Assembly: GCA_025266875.1 (NCBI GenBank)
Contig: JALLLT010000015.1
Location: 248,001 to 312,000, forward strand
Direction: 5' to 3'
From: Fennellomyces sp. T-0311
Taxonomy: Eukaryota > Mucoromycota > Mucoromycetes > Mucorales > Lichtheimiaceae
DNA: 64,000 bases
Part shown: one piece after another, positions 12,167 through 23,835 of the stretch
Layout: the number at the start of each line of letters is the position of its first letter
Numbering within the stretch: the stretch's first letter is position 1
Program-made: the position numbers and the translations under genes
Notes under the pieces: generated by a model
What the model was told of the DNA's origin: nothing
Database searches by the model: none
What the model saw: only the letters and a program-made list of their open reading frames with translations

Positions 12167-13189
12167 ATGCCTTCCGGATGGATTGATACCCATATCCACG
12201 TCGTTACAAAGTCGTATAGCGACGCCATTGAAGCAGCCGGCGGTGATCCATCTGGCTATCCTGTTCCATCATGGAGCGTAGAGTCATGTCTCGAACTGAT
12301 GAATGAAGTTGACGATCAGCGCGCTATCTTGTCAGTAACCGCACCGGGACCAAGTATTGCTGGAAGTGGAGCCGAAGGACGCATTCTTACGCGTACATTA
12401 AACGACGAAGTTGGCACCATTGTCACCAACAACTCTGACAGGTTATCATTTTTTGCCTCGACTCCGGACTGGACTGATGTACAAGGCACTTTGGACGAGC
12501 TGGACTACATTTTCGCGACACAAAAGAAAGCTGTGGGGGTGGTAGTCATGTCCATTTATAGTGGTCGTTTACTTGGTGACTCCATGTTCAGACCCATCTG
12601 GAAGAAGCTTAACGATTACAAGGCGATCGTATTCATTCATCCTACTTGGTACGACATCTCTCCCAAGAACGTTGCCGGACATTTGGCTCAGCCGATCATT
12701 GACTATCCTTTTGGTACCACTCGTGCTGCTGCTGATCTGTTGTTAACCGGTCGATTCAACGAATGTCCTGATGTTGATATAATTCTTAGCCATGCGGGTG
12801 GAGTGCTACCTTATCTTGCTACACGCTTGGCTGGCTCACTATTCACGGAACCTTTTGAATATGACGGTCATACCACCGACTTTGATGAATTTAGAGAGAA
12901 TTTGAATCGCTTCTATTTGGACCTGGCACTATCGGCATCTGCTCCTCAATTAGAGGCCTTGGTTGCATTTGGGGCCACTGATCGACTATTGTTTGGTACC
13001 GATTTTCCTTATGCACCGCAAGCCGGTATCATGCTCAACACTCAATTCCTCAAGACGTATATGGAGACAAGTACCAATGGAAACCTACTTAGCGAAGCCA
13101 AATTAACAAAAAATACGCTCGACCTCTTCAAAAAACATGGAATCGACATTAACCCTAAGAGCATCTCCAACGACTCTAGTAAACTATAA
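12167..13189 (+). CDS. Amidohydrolase-2 family decarboxylase (6-methylsalicylate/ACMSD-like), copy 1
   Basis: Intronless gene of 340 aa. It belongs to the metal-dependent amidohydrolase-2 (ACMSD-like) superfamily, closest in my recollection to fungal 6-methylsalicylate decarboxylases, which remove CO2 from small aromatic acids; the substrate here is not known. Visible metal-site motifs are IDTHIHVV near the N-terminus (two His), VFIHPTWY, IILSHAGG and LFGTDFPY, all intact. The GGDPSGYPVPSW and ILSVTAPGPSI segments match the decarboxylase subgroup. I start at ATG 12167 because it sits just downstream of the TATA box and matches the paralogue; this form has no signal peptide and should be cytosolic. 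It faces a near-identical convergent copy (13362-14420). Confidence 0.8.
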   Translation: MPSGWIDTHIHVVTKSYSDAIEAAGGDPSGYPVPSWSVESCLELMNEVDDQRAILSVTAPGPSIAGSGAEGRILTRTLNDEVGTIVTNNSDRLSFFASTPDWTDVQGTLDELDYIFATQKKAVGVVVMSIYSGRLLGDSMFRPIWKKLNDYKAIVFIHPTWYDISPKNVAGHLAQPIIDYPFGTTRAAADLLLTGRFNECPDVDIILSHAGGVLPYLATRLAGSLFTEPFEYDGHTTDFDEFRENLNRFYLDLALSASAPQLEALVAFGATDRLLFGTDFPYAPQAGIMLNTQFLKTYMETSTNGNLLSEAKLTKNTLDLFKKHGIDINPKSISNDSSKL

Positions 13190-13361
13190 CCATATTATTT
13201 AATGAAATTAAAGGAAAAGCTTTATTTTTAGCTTTAAGTAACGGCTATTCTTAAATGATATTTTATTCGTTGAATGGAAAATGTAATATGACAGCAGTTA
13301 CGATATGTAATCTCCAGATGACCAAGAGTAAAATAAGTAGGAAGAAGGAAAGCGAGATATA

Positions 13362-14420
13362 TTAAGGCTTAGGATTAATATCAATTCCATGCTTTTCAAA
13401 GAGGCTAACAGCATTTCTTGTCAACTTCGCCTCATTAATCAGTTTGCCTTTAAACCGGTTGGTTGCAATGTAGGTCTTGAGCAATCCAGTGTTGAGTTTG
13501 ATCGATGAATCCGCGGCGTAAGGAAAGTCAGTGCCAAATAGCAACCGATTGGTAGCTCCAAATGCAATCAAGGCCTCCAATTGAGGAGCAGATGCCGACA
13601 GCGCCAAATCCATATAGAAGCGATTCAAATTGCGCCCGAGTTGCGCAAATGTGGTGTTGTGGCCATCGTACTCGAAAGGGTTTCCCAGTAATGGGCCAGC
13701 TAAACGTGTAGCAAGGTAAGGTAGCACTCCGCCTGCGTGTGATAAAATTATGTCCACCTCAGGACATTCGTTGAATCGACCGGTTAATAGCAGATCGGCA
13801 GCAGCACGAGTGGTACCAAAAGGATAGTCAATGATCGGCTGAGCCAAATGCCCGGCAACATTCATGGGCGTGATCTCGTACCAAGTAGGGTGAATGAATA
13901 CGATCGCCTTGTAATCGTTAAGCTTCTTCCAGATGGGTCTGAACATGGAGTCACCAAGTAAACGACCACTATAAATGGACATGACTACTACCCCCACAGC
14001 TTTCTTTTGTGTCGCGAAAATGTAGTCCAGCTCGTCCAAAGTGCCTTGTACATCAGTCCAGTCCGGAGTCGAGGCAAAAAATGATAACCTGTCAGAGTTG
14101 TTGGTGACAATGGTGCCAACTTCGTCGTTTAATGTACGCGTAAGAATGCGTCCTTCGGCTCCACTTCCAGCAATACTTGGTCCCGGTGCGGTTACTGACA
14201 AGATAGCGCGCTGATCACCGATTTCATTCATGAACTTGAGGCATGACTCTACACTCCATGATGGAACAGGATAACCAGATGGATCACCGCCGGCTGCTTC
14301 AATGGCGTCGCTATACGACTTTGTAACGACGTGGATATGGGTATCGATGTATGCCATTGATGGCACGACAGAGCATAAAATGAACGAAAAAAGCATGAGA
14401 GATAGTCGATGGAAACGCAT
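13362..14420 (-). CDS. Amidohydrolase-2 family decarboxylase, copy 2, with signal peptide
   Basis: Intronless paralogue of the gene at 12167, in tail-to-tail orientation with 172 bp between stop codons. From ATG 14420 it is 352 aa; an ATG at 14447 is possible but would leave almost no leader after the TATA box at 14479-14488. Unlike copy 1 it begins MRFHRLSLMLFSFILCSVVP, a typical signal peptide, before MAYIDTHIHVV, so it is probably secreted or vesicular (inference). The same metal-binding residues are present (HIH, FIHPTWY, LSHAGG, GTDFPY). Differences from copy 1 cluster near the N-terminus (CLKFMNEIGD versus CLELMNEVDD), after YKAIVFIHPTWY, and in the C-terminal third, while the middle is almost identical even at synonymous sites. 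Confidence 0.8.
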   Translation of the reverse strand: MRFHRLSLMLFSFILCSVVPSMAYIDTHIHVVTKSYSDAIEAAGGDPSGYPVPSWSVESCLKFMNEIGDQRAILSVTAPGPSIAGSGAEGRILTRTLNDEVGTIVTNNSDRLSFFASTPDWTDVQGTLDELDYIFATQKKAVGVVVMSIYSGRLLGDSMFRPIWKKLNDYKAIVFIHPTWYEITPMNVAGHLAQPIIDYPFGTTRAAADLLLTGRFNECPEVDIILSHAGGVLPYLATRLAGPLLGNPFEYDGHNTTFAQLGRNLNRFYMDLALSASAPQLEALIAFGATNRLLFGTDFPYAADSSIKLNTGLLKTYIATNRFKGKLINEAKLTRNAVSLFEKHGIDINPKP

Positions 14421-14478
14421 GATGATGGAGATCAAGTCGTATAGCATGTATAAGCTCTTTTTAGTAAATAATACGTAG

Positions 14479-14488
14479 CTTTTATATA
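14479..14488 (-). promoter_or_regulatory. TATA box of the signal-peptide amidohydrolase
   Basis: TATATAAAAG on the minus strand, 59 bp before the ATG at 14420 and 32 bp before the alternative ATG at 14447. The spacing favours 14420 as the main start. Confidence 0.6.
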
Positions 14489-15691
14489 CAAATTGTAGGG
14501 TCTTTCTTCAGATAACGAGAGCTATTTTGTGTAGCTGAACGTGAACAAGATCTCCAAAAACGTTTGTTCCCACAACGTGTTAAACTGAGTCTAGGATACC
14601 TTTTTCCCTTTCTTCTCATGGACTATATCACGGAAACTTCATCTATTGGCTTGTCGGAAGGACGGACGGTGAACTTCCTGTCATCATTGAGAACCCATCA
14701 TTATTCCCATTAATGAAGAATTTATGTCACCTGTTATCCCAAGCAATTCCACAGAACAAGCACATACATCGTAAAGGAGACCAGCAGCACCATTTTTAAA
14801 TATCACTTATCTAAAGACATTCTGCTACGAAAGAACAAATTGATTGGTAATCGTCTCTACTATATTGTAGATCATGGCCGTTTATACGTATATATGTTCA
14901 TATTTAATAGCAGTACTTTGACTTTGATGTTCCATCAGGCTGTGAAACTGGGTAGCGGATGATGTTCCCGCTGTTTAACGGTTAATACGACGAATGTAAC
15001 GCTTATATACGGGAATTATTCCCATTGGTTTCGAAGTGTAAGTTGTTGCTAAAGTCGCGTACAAGATGGAGCAATGCGTGAAACCCTTTCTAGATATCTT
15101 ATGCTGAGAGTTGGAGAAAGACGCGGGAACCAAGGAAGTATAGATTTTGTAATCTGAATTTGCCCTATTTCTACTTACACGTGATATAGTCCACTCATTT
15201 TGTATCCCGATTACATATTAGTTATGACAGGCCTAATTATATTCACCTAGTCTACATTGTCAACCGTCTAAATATACTTTTATCCTGTGAATATCACAAG
15301 TCTACATTCTCGATCAGAAGATATACTGCTCCGTTATACGCACGAAAGGTATAACTCTCGATCAGACTTACTGGATATGAATATAATCGCCCAGAAGCAC
15401 TTATGCCTGGCAGATCTTAGTACTACTAAGGTAAACAGTGTTGATTCAAAGTGATTGGTTGAATACATTTAAGAATATACTTTTTTATACCAAATGCAAA
15501 AAGGTAATTTGTCAAGTGAACTGTATTGTGTATGATAGGAACGCATATCACAATCCTCTGACTTCGCATATATTTATTGGCAGTTTATGGGGAGTATCTT
15601 TTCGTTCGCTTGCCCATGTTATAAATTGCATACACAGTTATTTAACACTGCAGATAATTTCGATGGTTAAAAGTGGTTACAGCGGCTAGAT

Positions 15692-15751
15692 ATAAGCTTT
15701 TTAACCACTTATACTACCATTTTTAGCAACTCAAGCGGTTAAAAAGCTTAT
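15692..15751. repeat. Inverted repeat (19-bp stem, 22-nt loop)
   Basis: The left arm 15692-15710 and the right arm 15733-15751 are reverse complements with one mismatch, built on ATAAGCTTTTTAACC. Further partial copies of the GGTTAA/TTAACC motif flank it (15664-15680, 15752-15762). It could be a hairpin or the core of a small decayed element; no target-site duplication is evident. Confidence 0.6.
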
Positions 15752-15843
15752 GTTAACCACTTCAAAAAACTATCCACCAAAATTCACCAAAAATTATTTG
15801 CAATGTAAGATAATAGGTACTGCAGAAATTTCGTGTAGATACG

Positions 15844-15904
15844 CATGATATGCTTTACATGATATGCTTGCATGATATGCTTGCATGATATGCTTGCATG
15901 ATGG
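15844..15904. repeat. Short tandem repeat, 13-nt unit
   Basis: Units start at 15844, 15858, 15871, 15884 and 15897 with consensus CATGATATGCTTG; the first has one extra base and the last is partial. No gene is nearby. Confidence 0.85.
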
Positions 15905-18900
15905 CTTATTTTTCAAAGTACACTACGATACATGTAAGCACATAGAGACAAAAAAAACTATTAAAGGCTTTATTAGATTAAAAGAGGTGCCTAATCTATA
16001 TTTAACTAGATAATTTATGAGATCCTACTCTGGAGTTGCTGGTCGGTGGCATATATAGCTTCTTCGCGTATTGGCTCATTATTATCCTCAAATTCCTCAG
16101 CCTTGTGACTTTACTGTGGGATAAAACTTCATACCTTACAGCAACTGTGTACAGTTATTAAACCGCAACAGCCTAAGTCAATGGGAAAAGCAATCAAAGA
16201 GGGACGGAAGCAACCCTTGTTGTGTGCATGTACGTAGTTGAGTTAGCGGACCAAGGAACGAGCCGGAGGTCCTCGACCACATCTTGAACAGCCGACCGCG
16301 TTCAGATAATGGACTGACCCGGGGTAAATGGAAGAAAACGTGCCCAGCACTTTGTATGTATTTCGAAAGACCGATAACGTAAGCCATAGAGATGAAGAGT
16401 ACGACGATGGTGAACCGGGGCCAGAAGATGCCCTACAAGGCCAAGCATCTGTGTCCACAGGTAACCACACTTAGCGTGGCGCCTCATTACACAAGTACTT
16501 GTTCCTTTTCGGTTTTATGCCTTCACAGCAATTTTTCCTCTCGTAAATCCTATAATAACCTTTTACTAATACAGGCCTGTCTTTTTTCCCAGTAAGGTTT
16601 TTTCAGACTTGGCAGCAGCTTTCTTCACTATATATCTATACATCTGTACCTCAAGGAAGCGACCACATACCTAGAGGAACAGGTCAATTAACCCTCTTCC
16701 AAATAAAAATTCAACTAGTTGAGCTAACTGTACGTTCTCAGACTTAGTCGCTTGAAGCAAACATCATCATCGTAATGACATACTATATTGTATTCGCAAA
16801 ACATAAACGCTGCATCCCTTAAATCCTAGATCATACAGCGGTACAGATGGTATTAACAGAGAAAAGCAAAAGGGCGAGCAACGCATACGGTCTATGGAAC
16901 TAGATGGTGTGCAAAAAGAACGGTAGACTATAAACAAAGAAAATACTATTTTTGCGGTCGAAAGTGGGTTGACCATATCAATCGAGTATGATAAGGATAC
17001 CATGTATATTCATACTCCGTGATACGTACATAGGTGGTGGATCAAACTATTCTGGCATACTTTCCTCGTTGTCGATATGAATACTGTTTGGGTCGATGTG
17101 AAGGTAATCCGACAATATCTGCCGGAGGATCATTGTTCACGCTGCGGCGAGTACATTAAACTACTGGTGCGTTGAAGGAAAGTTAAGGACCAAACATTGA
17201 GGGCGAAAACCCAATAGAACATAGCGTATCAGTTGCAGATCGAGCGGGGGTGATTGTACCACGTTTGACATTGTGGTCCTGGGATTCCTCCGTATTTTTA
17301 TTACCCGAACCCTTTTACCGCCATCATCAATTTTATCCGGTAAAGTAACCAAAAAAATTAGCCAATGATCTGCTTCATTTTTCTCTTACTAAGACCTGAA
17401 GAAGGTTCGCGTTGGACGAAGTTTAACCTTACGTATTACGCCGATAGAGTATCACAAAGTTCAATTCTATAGAAACGACCAGGAATCTGGTACGTAAAGA
17501 ATGCGTTTCTTACGTTTTTGTCACACTATAAAACAAAGTTGCTACGTCTAGATACCGCGACGATGTCTCGAATAGCGGATCTTATTATTGCGGTTTATAG
17601 ATATGACGCAATATTATATTTCGTTTGCGTGTTGGTCTGGGGTGTTTTAAACTACGTTTCTTTATGCCTTGTTATGGCCTACAGTTCCCGCTGGAAATAA
17701 TTAGTATATATTGCCACGAGTTGTAGATCACCAAGAATCACGCTATTCCGACAGCCACGGTTGAACTACCGGAAAACCCTGTGAAGTGCTCCCGAAGGCT
17801 GAGTAATGTGCTCGTGTTAAAAACTTGGAGCGCCTAGTAAAATGCAAAAATAGCCATCATAATTAGGCCCGACAATATTCAAGATGAAGATATCCTGATC
17901 AGACAACTTAAGGTGTTAAGTTATATACGATGGTTTCAATAACATGGAAGTAGTAAAGGGTTGTAAAATAATCTCCACTAAACAAACTTTAGTTCAAAAA
18001 GTTTGCTATGTATATGACATTAATGGGTGAAATTTTTACAATCGCTGGATGTATGCAACGAAGAACGAACGTAATACATTACTAGACTCTTGTAAGTTTT
18101 CATATAATCGCTTATTTTACGACTCCTTGATTGATATGGAAATCATCTATGTTCTTGGGATGGAAGGTGAAGCGCCAGTTATTACTATTATGCTTGAAGC
18201 TACGAGGAAATAGATATACAATTTCACCATAATTATCTGATATTTGATCGAAGTTAAACTTGGAAGGCATCTATCGAACGACTTTGCTCGTATTGCTACA
18301 AAAGAGTAAAGTAATCAATCTACTGCGTACTCACTTCAAGGTCGCAGAATATCATCTGCAGCCGTTTTTCCAGTCTAAGTGCTATATGTTCTGGATTCAC
18401 GCTCACTGTATCAGGACGATCTTTTCATCTCCTCAAGTAAATGAGATGCTACTGTTTCACTTGAGTGTTTCAATGAAGGAACCTATGAATAATAAACATC
18501 GCATATAAGTTGATCCCCGGCTACATCGATTCGATAACAAAAAAAACTTCCCATACGATCAATTTTTCGTAATTGATTTACATTTAGCTTATTTTGGTGT
18601 GCGTTACGCGTCCTTTCTATTTCTATTTTGCGAAATGCAGAACGATTCAATACCGTACTTACCCATTTTTACATTGCTCCGTATGTAACTTTTGTTGGGG
18701 TGAATCTGCCAAGCTTTCCGATACTGTTTCGTTCGATTTTGGCCGGATTCCGCATACGTATGCACTAGATTTCAAAAGCAAATGATCGAAAAAGGAGTCT
18801 TCCTGGCTGCGTCCTGCAGGACACATTGGCATGTATCCTATAGCGGGAATGTCCATTTTATCTCGTGTTGCCAGCATGCGGATGTGAAGGGCCCTTTTCA

Positions 18901-19476
18901 ATATGAGTTTGACTTGAAGTTTATTTTCTTACGTAACTGTAGATGTTCCCACATGTCCCCCCGCATTTTAAGATCGCACAAGGTAAATACTTTTTCGAGC
19001 CCATCTGACAGGTATGATTATTTGTTGCTGTTGCAAAATGATCGGTATGGCTCTTGGATAAAGGGGTTTATCCTTTGTGGTGATTGACAACGAATTATCA
19101 TTCTCCACGTGCCGGATTCATCATTTTTAGGCTCCCTCCCAGCCTGTTCTGTTGAGGACTCAACTAATGCATGCAACTAAAATTAGTCATCAAGGCGGGT
19201 AAACCAAGGGAAATTGGGTTATGGTGCATCATGTCACTGCCGGATGCATGCACAATTAAGCGAATACAACCGAGTTACCACGCATCCTCAAAAAAGAGAT
19301 GACATGTGATGTCAGGAGCAATTTGTTTACTTTGATGATGATATTGGCGTTGAATAGAATATTGTTTAATCAGTACGAAGAAAAGTAGCTAGTGGTAAAA
19401 AATGATATAAAGTAATACTATGCAAGGGATCTATAGGATAAAATATGCTGAAATAATGTAATAGTAGAAGGGTATA

Positions 19477-21195
19477 TTACAACGTCATTGATGGCAATTG
19501 TCGACTGATCAATTCTGGCGCTTCTTCCAGCGCAACCATCATTCCCATGAGCATATGCGGTGCATTATGACAATGTAGCGCCCATATTCCAGGGTTATCC
19601 TAAAAAAAATTAGTTTTTAAAAGATCTGGTTATCGCAAATGTGCGTAACTTACGGCAAGAATGCGTATTTTTGACCAACCGCATCCCACTTGCTCGGTTG
19701 ACATTGTGCCATTGACTGTCTCTACTGCAGGGTCCAGATCTGGGTATCCAAGAGAAACATCTTTTTGGATCGGATGAGGAACGTTACGCACGTGCCCATG
19801 TTCGATCTCATCGTACTCCCCAGATCCATAGGCAATTTCCCAATGGGAGTGCCCGTGCGTGTGCCATGGATGACTCCGACAAGGTTCACCAGGCACGTGT
19901 GTAATCTGCAGTACAAAATCGACTATTTCATAATAGAATAACGGATAAGTTCCCAAATAAGGGTCGTATCCGTTCGCCAAGGCGTTTAGAGAGAGCGGGC
20001 GTTTTCGTCGTCTTGAGATAATATCCATCAGAATTGGCTGTTCAGGTTCCTCGAACACAATGTCGTTGATGGCCCATCGTGTTTCGCCGCCAGGCATGGT
20101 TGGGTCTGTTGCTCTGAGTTTGATCGTACGCGATGCTTGCTTCTGAACAATGGGATCCACGCCGAACAATGGTTCGAGTTCAGACCAGATCCAATGTGCT
20201 GTATCAATGAATGGAAAATAGGGCCTGTTCGGCGGCAATTTCAAAACCTTATCCCCACCATTGTTGTTGTAGCGTAAAACGGCCATACCATTGGATCCCT
20301 TGCTAACATCTTCAGCCCATCGTCGTTCCGTACCGATCGTATAATCGCCTGGTGGTTGGACAGCGTTCAATAAAACCGAGAAACGTTGACCCGGTGCGAC
20401 TTCTAGAAATGATGTCGTGTACGGCTTCACACGCTCGCCATCGACTTCGATAATAGTAAGATTGTGGTGTGCGATTCCAAACCCCAACGTGCGAAACGCT
20501 GAAGCGCCAATAACACGTAGTCGATAAACTTTCCCCCGATCCACCGGCAACACGGAGTAACCTTGACATTCACCTAAAGTAGAAGGTCGGTCTGTATTGT
20601 ACAACGTTCTGCCATTGATTAATACGCTCTGGGCTTCGGGGATCCCATCAAATTCTGGACCAAGCAAATACTCCTCGAGTGCTGTCCGACTGACATGCCA
20701 CCACTCGCTCAGGCTGATGATGTGCTCTGGATATTTTTCCGACTTCTTTTCCTGGATGATGAATGGACCAAATACCGTTTGTTCTTGCAGACCAACATGC
20801 GCATGGTAGAAATATGTGCCAGCCTGGTTAACGACGCGAAAATCGTGGGTAAATTCTGCACCTGGTGGGATGGGAAGTTGTGTAAGGAAAGGCACGCCGT
20901 CGGAATGTGATGAGCCATATTGACGGATTCCATGGAAATGAATGGTCACGTCGTTCATTCCTGCGCCTGTTATATTCGAAGGCATTGTGGGCGGCAAAAA
21001 GTTGCGTACGGTGATCAGGACGCGCTCTCCTTCTTCCACTATGATCGCGGGTCCGGGTAATTGGTGGTTGACAAGCACTGCGTTACCGTAGTACTCGGAA
21101 CAGTCAGGGTTGATCTGATCGATAGTTATGTTCAGATCAAACTGTTTGAGTCCCGCAGCTAAATTAGCTATCAGCAGGATGAATAGCCAAAGCAT
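19477..21195 (-). CDS. Secreted multicopper oxidase (ascorbate oxidase/laccase-like)
   Basis: Oxidises organic or metal substrates while reducing O2 to water, probably outside the cell. Exons 21195-19654 and 19599-19477 give 554 aa. It starts MLWLFILLIANLAAG, a signal peptide; the longer upstream frame begins with TTG and is not used. All four copper motifs are present: TIHFHG and YFYHAHVG in the N-terminal domain, HPWHTHGHSHW in the C-terminal domain, and HCHNAPHMLMGM in the last exon. The final motif has the HCHxxxH spacing with Met as the axial type-1 ligand, as in ascorbate oxidases. It is encoded by a separate 41-codon exon, so an unspliced reading would miss it. There is no C-terminal transmembrane helix, which argues against a Fet3-type ferroxidase. 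Substrate unknown. Confidence 0.88.
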
Positions 21196-21908
21196 TGTAT
21201 TACGGAAAGAAAGAATAATCAAAATTAGTGTTCTTTCGTTGAAGCATTAATAATAAACAAGACAGGTCAAATTGTAAAGACGACAAAGGGATGACAAAAG
21301 AAAAAAGATTGTTGCCACCCAAACCTTGTCACTGTCATATCCATCGTCGTCCATCAACTTCTTGTCACACGGGCGACCAAAATGCAAATACAACCACATT
21401 TTTTGTTACTATGACTCCGAAAATCTTATCAGAATCCTTCCCGCGGCACTCGAAACGTTTATAACGCGTCCGGGGTCATTCAGCCACAGGGTGGCAACAC
21501 TTCACGACTTCTTTATAACAAATATAGGTATTCTTATTATTGTCGGCGCAACTTATTCCCCACGAAAAAGTAAGCGCATTTCCATAAAAGGGAAGTTGAT
21601 CATCTCTGAGGTCACCTCTACCCCAACATACAGTGAATTCCCGCAAGTTTAGACGGTGGGAAAATTGCTTACACAGGCAAGTTGCGGGGTTTTTGATGGA
21701 AAACATGTTTCTGTTAGAAAACAGGAACGGACCAATGGCTCTGGTCACCCCCGCATTTCGGAGAACAGATGGAAAAAAGATGGTGACACGATTAGAGCAA
21801 CGAAAAGAGGGGTGGTGGGGGTTGAGTATATATATATTGGGCAGGCAAACTCTCTTTATTTCCTTTCTTTTGTTTCCCCACAACTTTGTGAAAAATTTTT
21901 TGGTTGCC
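21196..21908. other. Divergent promoter region, multicopper oxidase and bZIP gene
   Basis: Shared 0.7-kb spacer between the oxidase (-) and the bZIP gene (+). It holds the TATA box at 21827-21837 and a pyrimidine-rich leader before 21909. I see no further gene; open frames here start without ATG or overlap the leader. Confidence 0.6.
21827..21837 (+). promoter_or_regulatory. TATA box of the bZIP gene
   Basis: TATATATATAT 72 bp before the ATG at 21909. It excludes translation from the in-frame upstream extension starting near 21633. Confidence 0.55.
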
Positions 21909-23529
21909 ATGTCAAACGAGACTCAATTGCTCAGCAACAATGAGCTAGCTACTGCTCTTTTGCAGCCTGCACGCGACGAGCAACAGCAATCATCCCCACA
22001 GCCACAGCAACCCATCAAAGTCAGAAAGAAGCCTGGACGTAAACCCAATCCAGCTTCACCAGCCTTACGAAAGGCCCAGAACCGGGCTGCCCAACGTGCA
22101 TTCCGAGAACGCAAGGAGCGTCACCTGCGCGAACTCGAGACGGCTGTCAAGCAACTCCGGGAACAACGAGATAAACTGCAAGCCGAGAACGAACAGTTTA
22201 GACACGATTCGGATATCCTCCGATCTGAGAACTGGTACTTGAAGGGTATCGTGTTGACACTGCAACTTGTTTGCTTCCGTCACAACTTGGTTATTCCTTC
22301 GCATTCTCCTTACATGAACGAGGAAGCACTTGGACTCTTGGCCCATACAATTCCAGAACCCATTTCAGCTTATCTGAACGCGAACGCAAACAACAAGTTG
22401 CCCGTACCTTCTCGACTTTTCGACTATTCGCCCAGTAAACCTCGCGACCGTTACCTCTCTCAAGGCTCTCTCTATATCACAAAGGATGGCATTTCGAACC
22501 AGGCGCCGACCGAATTTGATAATTTTCCCACTGCTACCATCAACAACACGGATGATTTGGCGTCCGAACTGCCGGCGCTGTCTCCTGTCGCCGACGATGA
22601 AGTTCCTTTACCATCTCCTCCACAACAGCTGGAAGAACCAATCACATCCAACCTGGCGGCTATTCAGATCTTGCGTCTGCGCCTTCGCTTGCAATCTGCA
22701 TGTGCGCAGATGGATTCTACTCCTTTTGCCATCCAGCCTACTGTATTACAGGTAAATAGCAGATACACAAAAAAATTATGTGTTTTTGTATTGGTGATTG
22801 CTAATGAGTTTCTATGTTTAGCTTACTATTCCCCACGACCCACGCATCGATCTCATCCCCACGCCTCATATGCGCGATCGCATGATCTTGTTCCGCGATC
22901 TGTTTGATTTGGATGACTGTTTCCGGTGTCTTATTGGGAACTCTGTGTTCCATGGTGGTGACCCGGCCGTGGCAGCCAACTGGCAGCTACCACCCGAGTT
23001 CTTTGACAAGTTCTGGTTCTTGACGATTGATTTCTCGTTGCAACGAACGACGAACCGATGGAGAAAACTGCAGGGGTTGAAGGAACTGCCACAGGGGAGC
23101 GAGAAGAGACAAACATCACCTGCTTTGGCAGCTGCACTTGCCAACATGCCACAACTATCGTCTGCACTCAACTCATTCCCGCCACCATCCCTAAACAACA
23201 ACAAAAGCATCAACAAAAATAACAACTACGCTTCGTCGCTTGCATCCGATACGTCATCGAGTGGTGAAAGCGACAGCACGCTGTTTTTCGCATCACCAGT
23301 GCAGCTCACGAATGGCTATATGCCAACATCACAGCCACAAGACAAGGAGACCGATTTGTTGATGGATACGTCGACTTGTCACCCATGGGATACCATGCTG
23401 TCCCCGTCGGATAACGATTATGGTATGTGCAACAAAAAACAACGTGGGGATGTGTGCGTGCTTTTTACTCATTCGTATCACCTTTTAGACATGATCATGG
23501 ACACTCTTATCGACACTGACCAAGCATAA
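21909..23529 (+). CDS. AP-1/Pap1-like bZIP transcription factor
   Basis: Nuclear DNA-binding regulator of the fungal AP-1 type, a class often tied to oxidative or nutrient stress. Exons 21909-22751, 22822-23422 and 23489-23529 give 494 aa. The basic region (NRAAQRAFRERKERHLRELE) at about residues 57-76 carries the NxxAQxxFR signature, followed by leucine-zipper heptads to about residue 115. A KVRKKPGRKPNP stretch just before it is a probable nuclear localisation signal. The C-terminal part has DPRIDLIPTPHMRDRMILFR and SLQRTTNRWRKLQGLKEL, a layout seen in fungal bZIP proteins with a DUF3425-like tail. I do not see the paired cysteine-rich domains typical of Yap1/Pap1, so the stress-sensing mode may differ. 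Start chosen from the TATA position. Confidence 0.85.
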
Positions 23530-23835
23530 AAAAAGTCATCCCTTTTACCCCGAAAAAGTCTTATTGCATTCGAGGGCTGGGTCCCTCTCCGCTGTAATCA
23601 TTTAACCTCTCCCCCTTTCCCGTGTAAATTTTATTCATCATGTTGTTCTGCATTCTATATCTTGTTTATATCCAACAATAATAACATTATTCACACTAGA
23701 CACGTCCATTACATTTGAAAAAAAGGTTACACGTGTTTTAATAACATAATGACAGTAGGAAGATGCTCTATTCGTGCGGGGAGATACTATATTACAGAGA
23801 ATGGAGGTGATATGGGGTGGATAAATAAACGTACA
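23530..23835. other. Convergent 3' region, 306 bp
   Basis: Spacer between the stops of the bZIP gene (+) and the glycosyltransferase (-). It contains AATAATAACA-type A/T-rich 3'-UTR sequence only; I see nothing else in it. Confidence 0.6.

Larger units (their letters stand above)
14421..19476. other. Intergenic, 5.1 kb, repeats and possible gene remnants
   Basis: A long spacer without an intact gene. It contains a hairpin (15692-15751), a short tandem array (15844-15904) and a GC-richer patch at 16180-16490 whose minus strand encodes a membrane-helix-like segment (FTIVVLFISMAYVIGLSKYI). At 17060-17350 the minus strand has two coding-like stretches (for example ILRQILSDYLHIDPNSIHID) that I cannot join into a gene. 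These may be remnants of decayed genes; none is recognised. Confidence 0.5.

Noticed and set aside
21196..21222. Earlier start of the multicopper oxidase
   Set aside because: It begins with TTG, while ATG 21195 gives a clean signal peptide.
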